Made by a program: the position numbers and the translations under genes. The notes beneath the pieces are model-generated. The model did no database searches. It had not been told where the DNA came from and saw only the letters and a program-made list of their open reading frames with translations. Shown here piece by piece: positions 8,141 through 17,325 of a stretch of 64,000 nucleotides of DNA (the stretch's first letter is position 1; the number at the start of each line of letters is the position of its first letter). The stretch is from CAZPQK01 sp964588695 (GTDB lineage Bacteria > Krumholzibacteriota > Krumholzibacteriia > WVZY01 > JAKEHA01): the NCBI GenBank assembly GCA_964588695.1, contig CAZPQK010000004.1, forward strand, positions 186,001 to 250,000, in the 5' to 3' direction.

Positions 8141-11134
8141 ATGCGCACCTTTGCTCTACTCCTTTGCCTGCTCCTCTTGGGGGCCAACAGCCGCGCGGCG
8201 CGGTACTATGTCGACGCTTCGGCACCCGGCGTACAGTCCGGTGCCTCCTGGGCGGACGCATTCCACAACCTGCAGGTGGCGTTAACCATCTCTGTCGCGG
8301 GCGATACGGTTTGGGTTGCGGCTGGCACCTACCTTCCCACGGCCAGCGGGCTGCGTTCTATTTCGTTTGTCCTCAACGAATCGGTTTCGGTGTTTGGTGG
8401 TTTCGCAGGAACCGAGTCGTCTGTTTTCGAGCGCAACATACCCGCCAACCCAACCATTCTTACCGGCGCGATCGGCGCACCGGACACCACCGATAACACC
8501 TTTCACGTGGTTCGATGCTCGACTGGCAGTCTGCTGGATGGCTTCACAGTGTTGCGCGGAAACGCCAATGGCGACGCTATAGACGGCCCTTCGGGGGGAG
8601 GAGCGTTCGTGCTGGGCAACGCGTCGATCCGAAATTGCGCGTTCAATCGAAACGCGGCAGGCGTCGCGGCCAATGGCAATGGTGGCGCCATTTACACCGC
8701 CGCGGGTGTGGACACCGTTTTAATAACTGGTTGTACGTTCACCAGCAACACGGCCTCGGGCGGCAACGGAAACGGCGGGGCCATCTACTTTGAAAGCTCG
8801 GTTGCGACGCAAGTCTCCAGCTGCAACTTTACCGACAACTACGCTGGCGGAAACGGCGGCGCAATTGCGGGTGGCACAGCGATTTTCGGTTCGACACTAA
8901 GTTCAAATCGGAGCGGCGGCGATGGCGCGGGGGCGTTCAACGTCGGCAGCGTAACGCTTTCATCCTTCATCAACAACAATGCCAGCGGAGACGGCGGCGG
9001 CGTTCACGGAACTAGTGAGGTCCGAAGTTGCCAGCTCATCGGCAATGTCAGCGCCGGTTCCGGCGGGGCCGGCTGTGGTGTCGGTGTTACCGACAACTGC
9101 TTCCTGTACAATAATACGGCGGAGAACGGCGGCGGGCTTTATGCGATAGACCCGGTCATTGAGCGAAGCGTGTTTGTATTTAACGCGGCCACCAACAACG
9201 GCGGCGCGATTTGGGCATCCGGGGCGTCGTCGTTGGTTGATAGTTGTTTGATCGACGAAAACTCTGCTGGGGCATCCGGCGGAGGAGCGTACACCGGCGG
9301 CGGCACACTTACCGTTCAGCGGTCGATATTCACAGACAACCTATGTGGGCTATCCGGAGGAGCGTTAACCGGGCCGGCCAACGTTTCTACCTGTGTGCTC
9401 GCCGGTAATCGCGCCGCTAATGGCGGCGCAATCAATGGAGGGGTCAACAACGTCGACCATTGCACAATTATTAACAACTTCGCCGGTTTGTTCGGCGGCG
9501 GCTTGGGCCTTGGCTCCTACACCATCACCAGTTCGATCATCTGGGACAACAGCGGCGTTTTTGATCCCAACTACACAACCCTAGGACCCGGTTCGGCTGT
9601 TAGCTACAGCATAGTTCAGGGGTCCGGTGGAAGCGGCGGTTCGTGGGACTCGGACTTGGGTACCGACGGGGGCAACAACCTGGACGTATCCCCAGTGCTG
9701 GTGGATCCGTTCGCCAACGACGGGCGCATCGGTCCTACGTCTCCTGCGCTAAATGGCGCGGCGCCGCTCCCCGCCGCAGTACCAACCGACGTGATCGGCT
9801 CGCCTCGCGTCATCGGCGGCGTCTCTGACATTGGCGCCTACGAGTATCAATGTTCGGGGCTTAGTACCGTTTTTGTGGATGCGAGCGCGACTGGCTCCGA
9901 CAACGGATTCGACTGGTCAAACGCATTTAGTTCGCTTCGGGCTGCGCTGGTCCTGGCATGCACCACCGCGACCGAGCTTTGGGTCGCGCAGGGCACCTAT
10001 CATCCATCAACCCACCCGACGGTCTCGTTCCCGCTGCGCGATGGAATGAGCGTACTTGGCGGGTTCGCGGGAACGGAGAGCTTCAATAGCGAGCGAGACC
10101 TGTCCAATAAGCCCATTCTTAGCGGCGAAATCGGCAACACGAACATTACTAGCGATAACACGCATCACGTGGTTGATGGGTCGTCCACCGACTCTACCGC
10201 GGTTCTGGATGGCTTTGTGATCGAGCGCGGCTACGCCACCGACGCCTTTCCCAACGATCGCGGCGCTGGCTTATGGATGCAGAACAGTAACGCCACCGTA
10301 CTTAACGTTACTCTTCGCGAGAACACCGCCACATTTGGCGCGGCGCTGGCGATGAACAACGCCTCACCCAAGCTGGCGAACCTTCTTGCCTTCAACAACA
10401 CCGCATCGACCAGCGGAAGCTTCATCCACGCAGTCGATGCTGCTCCTACCGTGGTCAACGCAACGATTGCTGGCAACTCAGTTAGCGATGGCGTGCTAAG
10501 TTTTAGCGGATCGTCGAGCCCAGCGTTAATCAATACTGTCGTTTGGGGCAATGGGACGGTTTTCGAGAATACCGGGATCAATGCGGTTACAAGTTTTAGC
10601 TTGCTGGAAGGCAGCGGTGGTAGCAGTTCCTGGGATCCGGCTTACGGCGTGGACGGCGGAAACAATATCGACAGTGACCCTTTGTTTGTGAATGCTCCCA
10701 GTAACGACTTCAGGCTGAAGGGCAACTCGCCCGCCATTGACAACGGCAACGACGCGGCAAATCCTCATGGGAAGGACATTGCCGGCAATCCGCGCGTCAT
10801 CGACACGATCGACATGGGGGCATTCGAATCGGTAGTTCCGCTGGCGGTGGACACGCCCGGCGCGCGTAACGAAATGGTGGCATACCCCAACCCGTTCAAC
10901 CCCAGTGTAACTGTCGCGTTTAGTGTTGCTCGGCAAACGCAAGCGTCACTGGCCGTCTACGACGTTTCGGGAACTAAAGTCCGGACGTTATTTTCGGGGA
11001 AAGCAACTGGACGCGTGGAAGTCGTTTGGGATGGAACCAATGAGCAGGGGCTGCGGGTGGCGAGCGGCGTGTACTTTGCCAGACTTCACGCCGGCTCGAC
11101 CACCCAAACTTTAAAACTCGTCGTCGTTAAGTAA
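8141..11134 (+). CDS. Secreted beta-helix protein with FlgD-like C-terminal sorting domain, paralog of the 4389 gene
   Basis: A 997-residue paralog of the preceding beta-helix protein. The ATG at 8141 begins a signal peptide (MRTFALLLCLLLLGANSRA); upstream in-frame codons would lengthen it without one. As in the paralog there are two modules. The first opens with RYYVDASAPGVQSGASW and the second, near residue 590, with TVFVDASATGSDNGFDW. Each is followed by Gly-rich FxxN/GGAI-type beta-helix repeats and a closing IDMGAFE or DIGAYE block. The sorting domain ends the protein: YPNPFNPSVTV, VWDGTNEQG, SGVYFARL, KLVVVK. The role is probably cell-surface adhesion or glycan interaction, which is inference; no enzyme motif is visible. 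It ends 2 bp from the convergent propeller gene. Confidence 0.87.
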   Translation: MRTFALLLCLLLLGANSRAARYYVDASAPGVQSGASWADAFHNLQVALTISVAGDTVWVAAGTYLPTASGLRSISFVLNESVSVFGGFAGTESSVFERNIPANPTILTGAIGAPDTTDNTFHVVRCSTGSLLDGFTVLRGNANGDAIDGPSGGGAFVLGNASIRNCAFNRNAAGVAANGNGGAIYTAAGVDTVLITGCTFTSNTASGGNGNGGAIYFESSVATQVSSCNFTDNYAGGNGGAIAGGTAIFGSTLSSNRSGGDGAGAFNVGSVTLSSFINNNASGDGGGVHGTSEVRSCQLIGNVSAGSGGAGCGVGVTDNCFLYNNTAENGGGLYAIDPVIERSVFVFNAATNNGGAIWASGASSLVDSCLIDENSAGASGGGAYTGGGTLTVQRSIFTDNLCGLSGGALTGPANVSTCVLAGNRAANGGAINGGVNNVDHCTIINNFAGLFGGGLGLGSYTITSSIIWDNSGVFDPNYTTLGPGSAVSYSIVQGSGGSGGSWDSDLGTDGGNNLDVSPVLVDPFANDGRIGPTSPALNGAAPLPAAVPTDVIGSPRVIGGVSDIGAYEYQCSGLSTVFVDASATGSDNGFDWSNAFSSLRAALVLACTTATELWVAQGTYHPSTHPTVSFPLRDGMSVLGGFAGTESFNSERDLSNKPILSGEIGNTNITSDNTHHVVDGSSTDSTAVLDGFVIERGYATDAFPNDRGAGLWMQNSNATVLNVTLRENTATFGAALAMNNASPKLANLLAFNNTASTSGSFIHAVDAAPTVVNATIAGNSVSDGVLSFSGSSSPALINTVVWGNGTVFENTGINAVTSFSLLEGSGGSSSWDPAYGVDGGNNIDSDPLFVNAPSNDFRLKGNSPAIDNGNDAANPHGKDIAGNPRVIDTIDMGAFESVVPLAVDTPGARNEMVAYPNPFNPSVTVAFSVARQTQASLAVYDVSGTKVRTLFSGKATGRVEVVWDGTNEQGLRVASGVYFARLHAGSTTQTLKLVVVK

Positions 11135-11136
11135 CT

Positions 11137-12381
11137 CTAGCGATTCATTCCTAACTGCGTGGGATCGACTTCGTACGCGTAGATTTGCAGTGGGTCGGTT
11201 TCTTCGACGGCGCCTTCGTCGCTGGCACCGCCGATGTTCGCCATGATCGCGTCTAGCTGATTGCTCACACGATACATCCGTGAACCCGCAAAGTAGACCG
11301 CGTCGATCGCAGAATCACCTTCGCCATTCATGACCACTTGCCGAGCGAAGCGCCCGTCCTTGTCGTAGACGTCAAACACAGCGAACACACCGGCACCGCG
11401 CGCCCAAACACCCTGACCTGAAAGTACCCACAGCGTGCCGTCCGCACGGTAGGTAAGTTGCTGAATCGCCCGGTGGTTGGGACTGACTTTGAATGTCGAA
11501 TTGGGGTTCCAGCGAGTGTAGCCGTCAAACATCTTTTGATAAAGCTCGACCTCTTCGCCAGTCCGATCAACGTTCGTGTACTCCGGCCGCGAGATAACGT
11601 AGGCTAAGGAGCCATCCGAATTGAACACGTCAATTTCGTATTCGTCGAAGCCCCGCGCCAAAGCAACTCGACCATCCGGCGCCACCGTCCATGTCATTTT
11701 AAAGACGGTCCAATCTTTTTCATCAAACTTGCGACCGCCGAACTGGGCGTCTTCCATCATGGTGCCGTAAGTCGCCAGTTCGTTGCCGTCGCCGTCGAAC
11801 AGTTTCAGATAGTTCTCTTGTTCGTTGCCGCCGTTTACCGACGCCTTGCCGCCCGACAACACAACTCGGTTGTTCTGCGTGCTACTAGCGAGAAAGACCA
11901 ACTGAAAGCCTTCACCATCGCCACCGGGCAAACGAAAGATGCCGCGCGGCTCGCCTTCCGGCCCAAGCTGTACGACTTTGCCCGGGAAGATGGTAACTAC
12001 GCCTATGGTCTGGTCGGGGGTAATGAACATCGAGCTACCGTTGCGAAACTCACCGGGCCCTTCACCTTCACGTCCAATTGTTCGCAAGTATTCGCCACTC
12101 GGGTCGAGCACCACGATCTCGGAAACCTGGCTGTCCAGGATAAACACATTGCCCTTTTCGTCGTGGACCACGCCCGCAGGCAGCCCAAAGAACACATCGT
12201 CGTCTTCGTGACCTCGATTCCAAAGCGGCTTGAGTGTGACGGGAGTTTTCTCGATCGGCGCTTCCGGATTCTTTACCACCTTCTTGCCTTCTTCGTTGAC
12301 CACCTGTCCCTGCCAGGAGGCAGAGAACGCAGGAAGTGCCAACAGCAGCAGCGAAAGGGCCGTCGCAAGCATTCTGTACAT
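11137..12381 (-). CDS. Secreted 6-bladed beta-propeller protein
   Basis: A 414-residue exported protein: a signal peptide (LATALSLLLLALPAFSASW), a short linker, then NHL/6-bladed beta-propeller repeats. The diagnostic blade motif is GREGEGPGEF near residue 108, preceded by DEKGNVFILDSQ; further blades include DGRVALARGFDEYEIDVF and DGTLWVLSGQGVW. This pattern is common in Bacteroidota/FCB exported proteins of unknown ligand. AAGGAG lies 6 nt before the ATG. It lacks the FlgD-like sorting domain that the next gene on the same strand has. A second member of the family, with GREGQGPGEI, lies at 36310. No enzymatic activity can be assigned. Confidence 0.82.
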   Translation of the reverse strand: MYRMLATALSLLLLALPAFSASWQGQVVNEEGKKVVKNPEAPIEKTPVTLKPLWNRGHEDDDVFFGLPAGVVHDEKGNVFILDSQVSEIVVLDPSGEYLRTIGREGEGPGEFRNGSSMFITPDQTIGVVTIFPGKVVQLGPEGEPRGIFRLPGGDGEGFQLVFLASSTQNNRVVLSGGKASVNGGNEQENYLKLFDGDGNELATYGTMMEDAQFGGRKFDEKDWTVFKMTWTVAPDGRVALARGFDEYEIDVFNSDGSLAYVISRPEYTNVDRTGEEVELYQKMFDGYTRWNPNSTFKVSPNHRAIQQLTYRADGTLWVLSGQGVWARGAGVFAVFDVYDKDGRFARQVVMNGEGDSAIDAVYFAGSRMYRVSNQLDAIMANIGGASDEGAVEETDPLQIYAYEVDPTQLGMNR

Positions 12382-12480
12382 GACTTCTCCTTAGTATCGA
12401 TTATTGGGCACACACTTACGGGCGGTGCCCATACTACACTAATAGTACGTCCGAAATTCGATATAGGTTCAAACGAGCTT

Positions 12481-13965
12481 CTATTTGAGCAGAACCATTT
12501 TTAGCGAAGAGGTGGGGATCCCATCGACATACAGCCGCGAAAAGTAGACCCCGCTGGGCATAGCTACGCCGGACTGGTCGTTGCCATCCCAGGTAACATC
12601 GTGGCTTCCGGCGGTTGCCAGAGGCTCGCGAAAGGATCGCACTAGCTGACCGGCAACATTGACAATGTCTAAACGAACCGCCGCGGAGACCGATATCGAA
12701 TACTGGATTGTGGTGGTCGGGTTAAATGGATTTGGGTAGTTGCCGGCGATCGTACCCTGTGGGGCCTGCGGCGTGACGCCAACCGGTGACCACGGGTAGT
12801 CACCTTCGAGTTTGTAGATTCTTCCGTTTTCGTTACACAGATAGATTTCGTTGTCGGCATCAAAGCCAAAAGACATGACCCCGTTGAACTGGCCGTTGCT
12901 ATAAAGACGAACCGGGATGAACTCCGGAAGTGACAAGTCTGCGCCCCAAATACGACCCGAAAAATAATCGAGCCACAACAGCCAACCAACAATCCCCGGG
13001 TGCTTGCTTCCGCGATACACGGGCCCGCCGATAACTGTCACGCCCAACGAATGATCGTAGGCATGAATCGGCGGTGTAAGGTTCAGGCCCGTCGTGTCGC
13101 ACGGGCTCAGGTACAAACAGTCCGGACCTTCCATATACGGATATCCGTAGTTGGCTTCCTTCTCCAGCAGATCGATTTCTTCCCACACATCGTTACCCAC
13201 GTCACCGATGTAAATCTCTCCGGTCACCACATCGGGGCCCACCCGCCAGGGATTGCGCAGTCCATATGCATAAATCTCTTCGTGCCACCCGTTCACATTA
13301 CCCACGAACGGGTTGTCGGCGGGAATGCCGTAGTTGTTTCCCCCCGATGGATTGTCCACGTCAATCCGCAGAATAGAGCCATTTAGATTGGTCAGATCCA
13401 TCGGTTTACCCGGGCTGCCGTCATCTCCGAGCGAGATGTAGAGATAGCCATCGTTGGGGCCAAAAAGCAGCGTCATACCGTTGTGGTAAATGTTGTCTTT
13501 CTGAACTTCCAGCAGCGTTTGCACCGTCGTCGTATCTATAGCGTTGGAATCGGTAGCACTAACCGTGTAACGCTCAATGACCAGGCGCAAAGGGTTTTCC
13601 GCCGAGTAGCCAACGTAAATGTGGCCGTTGTTGACGTAGTCGGGATGGAAGGCAAAGCTTTGAAAGCCCGAAGCAAAAGAGTCGAACACCTTGTGGCGGA
13701 TGTCGAGGAACGGCAAGCGGCCGCTCACCGTCGGATTGTTCGCGAACGAGTAAATTCGCCCCGCTTTTTCGGCTACAAAAACGCGGTCGCTGCCGTCCAT
13801 GGGGTCGCGCAGATCAATAGGTATTGTAAAAAAGAAGAGGTTGGGAAACGCTTCGACCACGGTAATTTCGGCGTGAGCCGTGCCGACACCGTTGGGGCCG
13901 ATCGATATAAGCAAGGCGATAGTCAGAGCAGCGGTAACGCGTGCGAGATGCTTGAGCGCGAACAT
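12481..13965 (-). CDS. Secreted PQQ-dependent sugar dehydrogenase-like (GSDH) beta-propeller with sorting domain
   Basis: A 494-residue exported protein of the glucose/sorbosone dehydrogenase family, which includes soluble PQQ aldose dehydrogenases and HHIPL-type propellers. The signal peptide is in residues 1-32. Family blocks in order are VFVAEKAGRIYSF, FHPDYVNNGHIYVGYS, YHNGMTLLFGPNDGYLYISLGD, AYGLRNPWR, GDVGNDVWEEID and GGPVYRGSKHPGIVG. PQQ and Ca binding are likely but the substrate is unknown. The C-terminus is the FlgD-like sorting domain (YPNPFNPTTTI, VTWDGNDQSG, SGVYFSRL, KMVLLK). The ATG at 13965 is preferred to 14013: AGGATGG lies upstream, the signal peptide begins there, and a TTGAGA-17-TATAAT promoter overlaps the longer version's start. 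Confidence 0.88.
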   Translation of the reverse strand: MFALKHLARVTAALTIALLISIGPNGVGTAHAEITVVEAFPNLFFFTIPIDLRDPMDGSDRVFVAEKAGRIYSFANNPTVSGRLPFLDIRHKVFDSFASGFQSFAFHPDYVNNGHIYVGYSAENPLRLVIERYTVSATDSNAIDTTTVQTLLEVQKDNIYHNGMTLLFGPNDGYLYISLGDDGSPGKPMDLTNLNGSILRIDVDNPSGGNNYGIPADNPFVGNVNGWHEEIYAYGLRNPWRVGPDVVTGEIYIGDVGNDVWEEIDLLEKEANYGYPYMEGPDCLYLSPCDTTGLNLTPPIHAYDHSLGVTVIGGPVYRGSKHPGIVGWLLWLDYFSGRIWGADLSLPEFIPVRLYSNGQFNGVMSFGFDADNEIYLCNENGRIYKLEGDYPWSPVGVTPQAPQGTIAGNYPNPFNPTTTIQYSISVSAAVRLDIVNVAGQLVRSFREPLATAGSHDVTWDGNDQSGVAMPSGVYFSRLYVDGIPTSSLKMVLLK

Positions 13966-14015
13966 GTTTGTCCATCCTGCACAAAGATTGGTGAAAGTGG
14001 AGGCCGAGGGCACTA

Positions 14016-14044
14016 ATTATATCGTATCGAAAGGCAAATCTCAA
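14016..14044 (-). promoter_or_regulatory. Sigma-70 promoter of the sugar dehydrogenase-like gene
   Basis: Minus strand TTGAGA (14044-14039), 17-bp spacer, TATAAT (14021-14016), 50 bp before the ATG at 13965. One of the few promoters here with both hexamers close to consensus. Confidence 0.7.
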
Positions 14045-14082
14045 ATACCGCGAAGTGCCTCTGCGAGGCGCGTCGGCGCCCG

Positions 14083-14091
14083 TGGTACCAT
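14083..14091 (+). promoter_or_regulatory. Extended -10 close to the ATG of the THUMP-like methyltransferase
   Basis: TGGTACCAT ends 9 nt before the ATG at 14101, leaving room for a leader of only about 3 nt. No Shine-Dalgarno sequence is present. Near-leaderless transcription is inferred. Confidence 0.5.
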
Positions 14092-14100
14092 AAAGACGAC

Positions 14101-15324
14101 ATGAACACAGAGTCTTTTCATCAACTGTTAAGCCCAGCTGGGCAAGACCTGTTGGCCCATGTCGTCACACGTGAGCCGACCGAGAAAACGTTCCTGCGGG
14201 TGTTTACCGCGCTGGAAAAACATCATCCCCCGGCCCTCTTAAAACTGGCCATTGAAGTTGCGATTGCGCGACGACGAGGACACGCTAAGTTTGGTGAGCT
14301 CTCCAGTAAATTGTACTTTACCCGCGAAGCCCTTGAGCAAGCATCTGCGCTGGTTGTGTCTCGCCATCGCGCTCAACGGTTTCGCGAATCTTCCGCGATC
14401 TTCGATTTGGCTTGTGGGTGCGGCGGCGACGCACTGTCGCTTGCGCGCCTGGCGCCAACGTGGGGCGTTGATTGTGACCCGTTGCGACTCGCGATGGCGA
14501 GTGCGAACACTCGTGTAGTTGGTGGAAGTTTTTCCGCGATCGCAACCGAGCTGGCCAGCCAACTTTCGCTAACAGTTCCTCCCGATAGCGCGGTTTTCGT
14601 AGACCCCGCTCGTCGACACAACGAGCGTCGTGCGCGCTCCGTCGCCGACTATCAACCAAATCTGACCACAATACTAAGATGGCGACGTCAGTTTAACGGG
14701 ATGGGAATTAAACTCTCACCCGCGGTGGATAGGGCAGAAGTGAACTTGCCCGGAAGCGAGTTGGAGTTTATTTCGGTTAACGGGGAGTTGCGCGAAGGCG
14801 TTCTTTGGCTAGACGAACTCGCCGCAACAGCTCCCGACGGAGTACAAAGTCGGCGTCGAGCGACCATCATTCGGGAGACTGCGCCAGGCGATCCTGCCAG
14901 CGCAACCGTAGTGACCCGCGTGGGAAACCCAGACGTCATACTGCCGCTGACGTTACCCAAAGATTATTTGTTTGAACCAGACGCTGCGGTGATGCGCGCC
15001 GAACTGGTAACGCCCATTGGCGAGCGGTACAACTGCACACAACTCGATCGCACGATCGCCTATCTCACCGCCGACGACGCAACCCCGGCTCCGGAAGGAA
15101 AATGGTGGCGCATCCTTGATGCGTTTCCATTTAACCGAAAAAAACTAAAACGCTACCTGCGGGAACGCGGTGTGGGAACCGTCACGATTAAGAAGCGTGG
15201 ATCCGCAGTAGACGTAGCAGCGCTGGCGCGCGAACTTAAGCTACAAGGAAACAATTCGGCCACCCTGGTGATTACCAAAGTGGCCGGGAAACCTCACGTA
15301 CTACTGGTGGAGCAGGCGGACTAA
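14101..15324 (+). CDS. Class I SAM-dependent methyltransferase with THUMP-like C-terminal domain
   Basis: A 407-residue cytoplasmic protein. Residues 1-90 form a helical N-terminal domain. A Rossmann methyltransferase core follows, with the SAM loop IFDLACGCGGDALSLA near residue 100, GVDCDPLRLA as the acidic second strand, and VFVDPARR as the motif IV equivalent. The C-terminal 90 residues (WWRILDAFPFNRKKLKRYLRERGVGTVTIKKRG) match the THUMP-like domain fused to such methyltransferases in many bacteria. The target is unknown, but THUMP association suggests RNA. The gene starts almost at its promoter and converges on dimethylargininase with a 4-bp stop overlap (CTAA). Confidence 0.82.
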   Translation: MNTESFHQLLSPAGQDLLAHVVTREPTEKTFLRVFTALEKHHPPALLKLAIEVAIARRRGHAKFGELSSKLYFTREALEQASALVVSRHRAQRFRESSAIFDLACGCGGDALSLARLAPTWGVDCDPLRLAMASANTRVVGGSFSAIATELASQLSLTVPPDSAVFVDPARRHNERRARSVADYQPNLTTILRWRRQFNGMGIKLSPAVDRAEVNLPGSELEFISVNGELREGVLWLDELAATAPDGVQSRRRATIIRETAPGDPASATVVTRVGNPDVILPLTLPKDYLFEPDAAVMRAELVTPIGERYNCTQLDRTIAYLTADDATPAPEGKWWRILDAFPFNRKKLKRYLRERGVGTVTIKKRGSAVDVAALARELKLQGNNSATLVITKVAGKPHVLLVEQAD

Positions 15325-16097
15325 TCTTCGATGTCGTTAAACACCAGACTGCAGCAGGTCAGACTTCCTTCGGCTTTGCCCAACTCATCCATGTCCACGC
15401 GGTGAAGTTCGATACCGGCTTGTTCCAGCTTCTTCGCGGTTTTCGGAAACGCTCGCGGATACAAAAACTTGTCGCCCACTCGAACGCCGTTACCGCCAAA
15501 ATCTTCGCCCGGTTCGGTGGTGACCACCGTGAACCCGGGGAACTGATCCGGGTTTACCCATTGGGCATTGCACAAGATCGTCGAGTCATTGACCACCGAA
15601 GATGCTGTGGTCAAGTGTAACGCGCCGTCAAAGCTAACCCTGTGCATCGTGTAGCCAAGCGGCTCCATAAGCGCGGCCAACTGATCGAACCCTTCGTCGT
15701 TGGTGCGATGCCCGACACCTACAAACACGTTCTTGCCGGTAAAGTAAACATCCCCGCCGTCGAGATGGCCGGGCGGCTCTATCTGCTCAATGCGCTTGCG
15801 ATACTTTCCCAACGCGCGTTGCACATCGTGGACCTCTCCGCGGCGCGATTTCACACCCGGCCGCATAATAATTGCGAGTTCATCGAACACCAACGCTGTG
15901 TCTTCGATAAACACGCAATCCGCTTGGTTGGGATCGGCAGGCAGCGAAACCACCGTGCATCCCATCAACCCCAGCTCTTCTTCGTAGGAAGCGTGCTGCC
16001 AACGGGCGCGCGGAAGGTCAATGGGCTCGCGTTCGATGTGGGTGAGTTCGCAGTTCACAATCTCATCTGAGATCTTGCGGGTCATTGCAATCCGCAT
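15321..16097 (-). CDS. N(G),N(G)-dimethylarginine dimethylaminohydrolase (DDAH)
   Basis: A 258-residue amidinotransferase-fold enzyme that hydrolyses methylarginines to citrulline and methylamines. Family features visible: FIEDTALV (Glu65-Asp66) at the substrate site, LDGGDVY near residue 112, the catalytic His in DGALHLTT (H161), and the nucleophile in the C-terminal KAEGSLTCCSLVF motif (Cys248/249). The length is normal. AAGGAG lies upstream of the ATG. It is the last gene of a minus-strand run that begins with the EamA protein near 18.2 kb, with gaps of 10-100 bp; a functional link with those genes is not evident. Confidence 0.92.
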   Translation of the reverse strand: MRIAMTRKISDEIVNCELTHIEREPIDLPRARWQHASYEEELGLMGCTVVSLPADPNQADCVFIEDTALVFDELAIIMRPGVKSRRGEVHDVQRALGKYRKRIEQIEPPGHLDGGDVYFTGKNVFVGVGHRTNDEGFDQLAALMEPLGYTMHRVSFDGALHLTTASSVVNDSTILCNAQWVNPDQFPGFTVVTTEPGEDFGGNGVRVGDKFLYPRAFPKTAKKLEQAGIELHRVDMDELGKAEGSLTCCSLVFNDIED

Positions 16098-16107
16098 TTA
16101 ATGCTCC

Positions 16108-16560
16108 TTACGAACGCGGTGGGATTTCAATGCGCGCAAAGTTGTTGTCTTCGTTGCGCTCGGCGACGGCGTTGTCTTCGTCGATGCGCAGGATTATGTG
16201 GGTGGCGTTACCTTTTACAAAACCTGACGACGGAGTGTAGGCAAATTCGCCAGCGACTTCCTGGCCTGGCGCCAACCATTGACGACGACCAAAGCTGTGG
16301 GGACGCAGCTTCCATTCGCCGACCTTAGCGGCCTCAGTGCGTCCGTCGTTGGAAAGGTATGCCCGTACGGTCATCGGCTTGTAGACCATCCCCGAAATCC
16401 CGCCATCGTTTTTGACATTCATCACCTTATATGAGTACTTTACCCCGCCGTCGATCCATTCCATGGACGCGTCGGTAATGTGAACATCGGGCTTGGGCAT
16501 GCAGCCACCCAGTAACGTGAGTGCCGCGATCACTGCGACCGCGCGTAGCATTAGCGACAT
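16108..16560 (-). CDS. Lipoprotein with CARDB-like beta-sandwich
   Basis: A 150-residue lipoprotein. The signal peptide ends in the lipobox LLGGC (Cys near residue 20). The mature part looks like an Ig-like CARDB domain: a strand-rich region, PGQEVAGEFAYTPSSGFV, then the typical closing ILRIDEDNAVAERNEDNNFARIEI (the D.DN.V.E.NE.NN pattern). CARDB domains are adhesion or structural modules in exported proteins. GGAGG lies 8 nt before the ATG. It follows the CDGSH-fusion gene closely (12 bp) and precedes dimethylargininase (10 bp), so the three are probably co-transcribed. Confidence 0.8.
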   Translation of the reverse strand: MSLMLRAVAVIAALTLLGGCMPKPDVHITDASMEWIDGGVKYSYKVMNVKNDGGISGMVYKPMTVRAYLSNDGRTEAAKVGEWKLRPHSFGRRQWLAPGQEVAGEFAYTPSSGFVKGNATHIILRIDEDNAVAERNEDNNFARIEIPPRS

Positions 16561-16572
16561 ATTAAGTTCCTC

Positions 16573-17229
16573 CTACTCGTTGTCCGGCGAGCTGCCCGCA
16601 GCGAAACCCACCATCTTGTGGCTTCCGTCGCAGAACGGTTTGTTTTCGGACGCGCCGCACCGGCACCACGCGCCTTTGGATTCTTTCAGCGCCGACTTCG
16701 CGTCGGCATCGCAGCGATAGTAGTCGCCTCTAACCAGCAACGGACCGTTTTCGGCAACCGTCACGACCAATTCGTCGCAGTCTTCTTGCGGGGCTTGTAG
16801 CTTGCTCGCGTCGCCCGCAGCATGAAACCCCTCGGTCGCGTGACTGCCGTCACAAAATGGTTTGTTGTCGGAAGCGCCGCATCTACACAACGCAACCCGA
16901 GAGCAACGAACAATCTCTTCACCATCAACGGTTTGTAGTACTACTTTGCCGCGCACAAACAACGGCCCGTTGGGTCTCACTTCCAGTGAGTTCGGCGAAG
17001 CCGCCTCGGTCGGATGCCCGTCGCGTTCGTATTGCAACGCCCCCGTGGGGCACTTTCGTACCACGCGTTCGACCTGGTCGGCGGTAGCGTGATCCAGTTC
17101 GACCCACGGCTTCCGTTTGGGATCGAAGACGTTGGGTAAACTCATCACGCAAACCGCAGCATGGATGCATCGGCGCGGGTCGTACGTAACGGTAATCCCA
17201 TCACCCTGGTATGCTCTAACCTTGGGCAT
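16573..17229 (-). CDS. Ferredoxin-like (4Fe-4S mono-cluster) domain fused to two CDGSH iron-sulfur domains
   Basis: A 218-residue cytoplasmic iron-sulfur protein. Residues 1-70 are a YjdI-type 4Fe-4S mono-cluster domain with C21 and C27 (YDPRRCIHAAVC) and C60 in RKCPTGALQY. Two CDGSH domains follow at residues 115-130 (CRCGASDNKPFCDGSH) and 189-204 (CRCGASENKPFCDGSH). Each retains the full C-x-C-x2-S-x3-P-x-C-D-G-S-H ligand set for a 2Fe-2S cluster with three Cys and one His. CDGSH proteins handle redox or cluster transfer; the partner is unknown. The start at 17229 gives the family-like N-terminus MPKVRAYQGDGI rather than the longer 17265 frame. The three potential clusters in one chain are noteworthy. 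Confidence 0.92.
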   Translation of the reverse strand: MPKVRAYQGDGITVTYDPRRCIHAAVCVMSLPNVFDPKRKPWVELDHATADQVERVVRKCPTGALQYERDGHPTEAASPNSLEVRPNGPLFVRGKVVLQTVDGEEIVRCSRVALCRCGASDNKPFCDGSHATEGFHAAGDASKLQAPQEDCDELVVTVAENGPLLVRGDYYRCDADAKSALKESKGAWCRCGASENKPFCDGSHKMVGFAAGSSPDNE

Positions 17230-17265
17230 CGTGAACCCCCCGGTTTGGTCAACATCGGTTGCCAA

Positions 17266-17325
17266 CTAGCGGTCGGCCAACATCTTACGACCCATTGGAC
17301 CTGGGGTCAATGGGGGCGCTGTCCC
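17266..17325. other. Short intergenic region with imperfect hairpin
   Basis: Between the haem-binding and CDGSH genes. CCCATT-g-GACC ... GGTC-AATGGG (about 17292-17316) forms a 10-bp stem with one bulged G and a 3-nt loop, without a T-run on either strand. It could attenuate or protect mRNA within the minus-strand run; function unknown. Confidence 0.35.
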
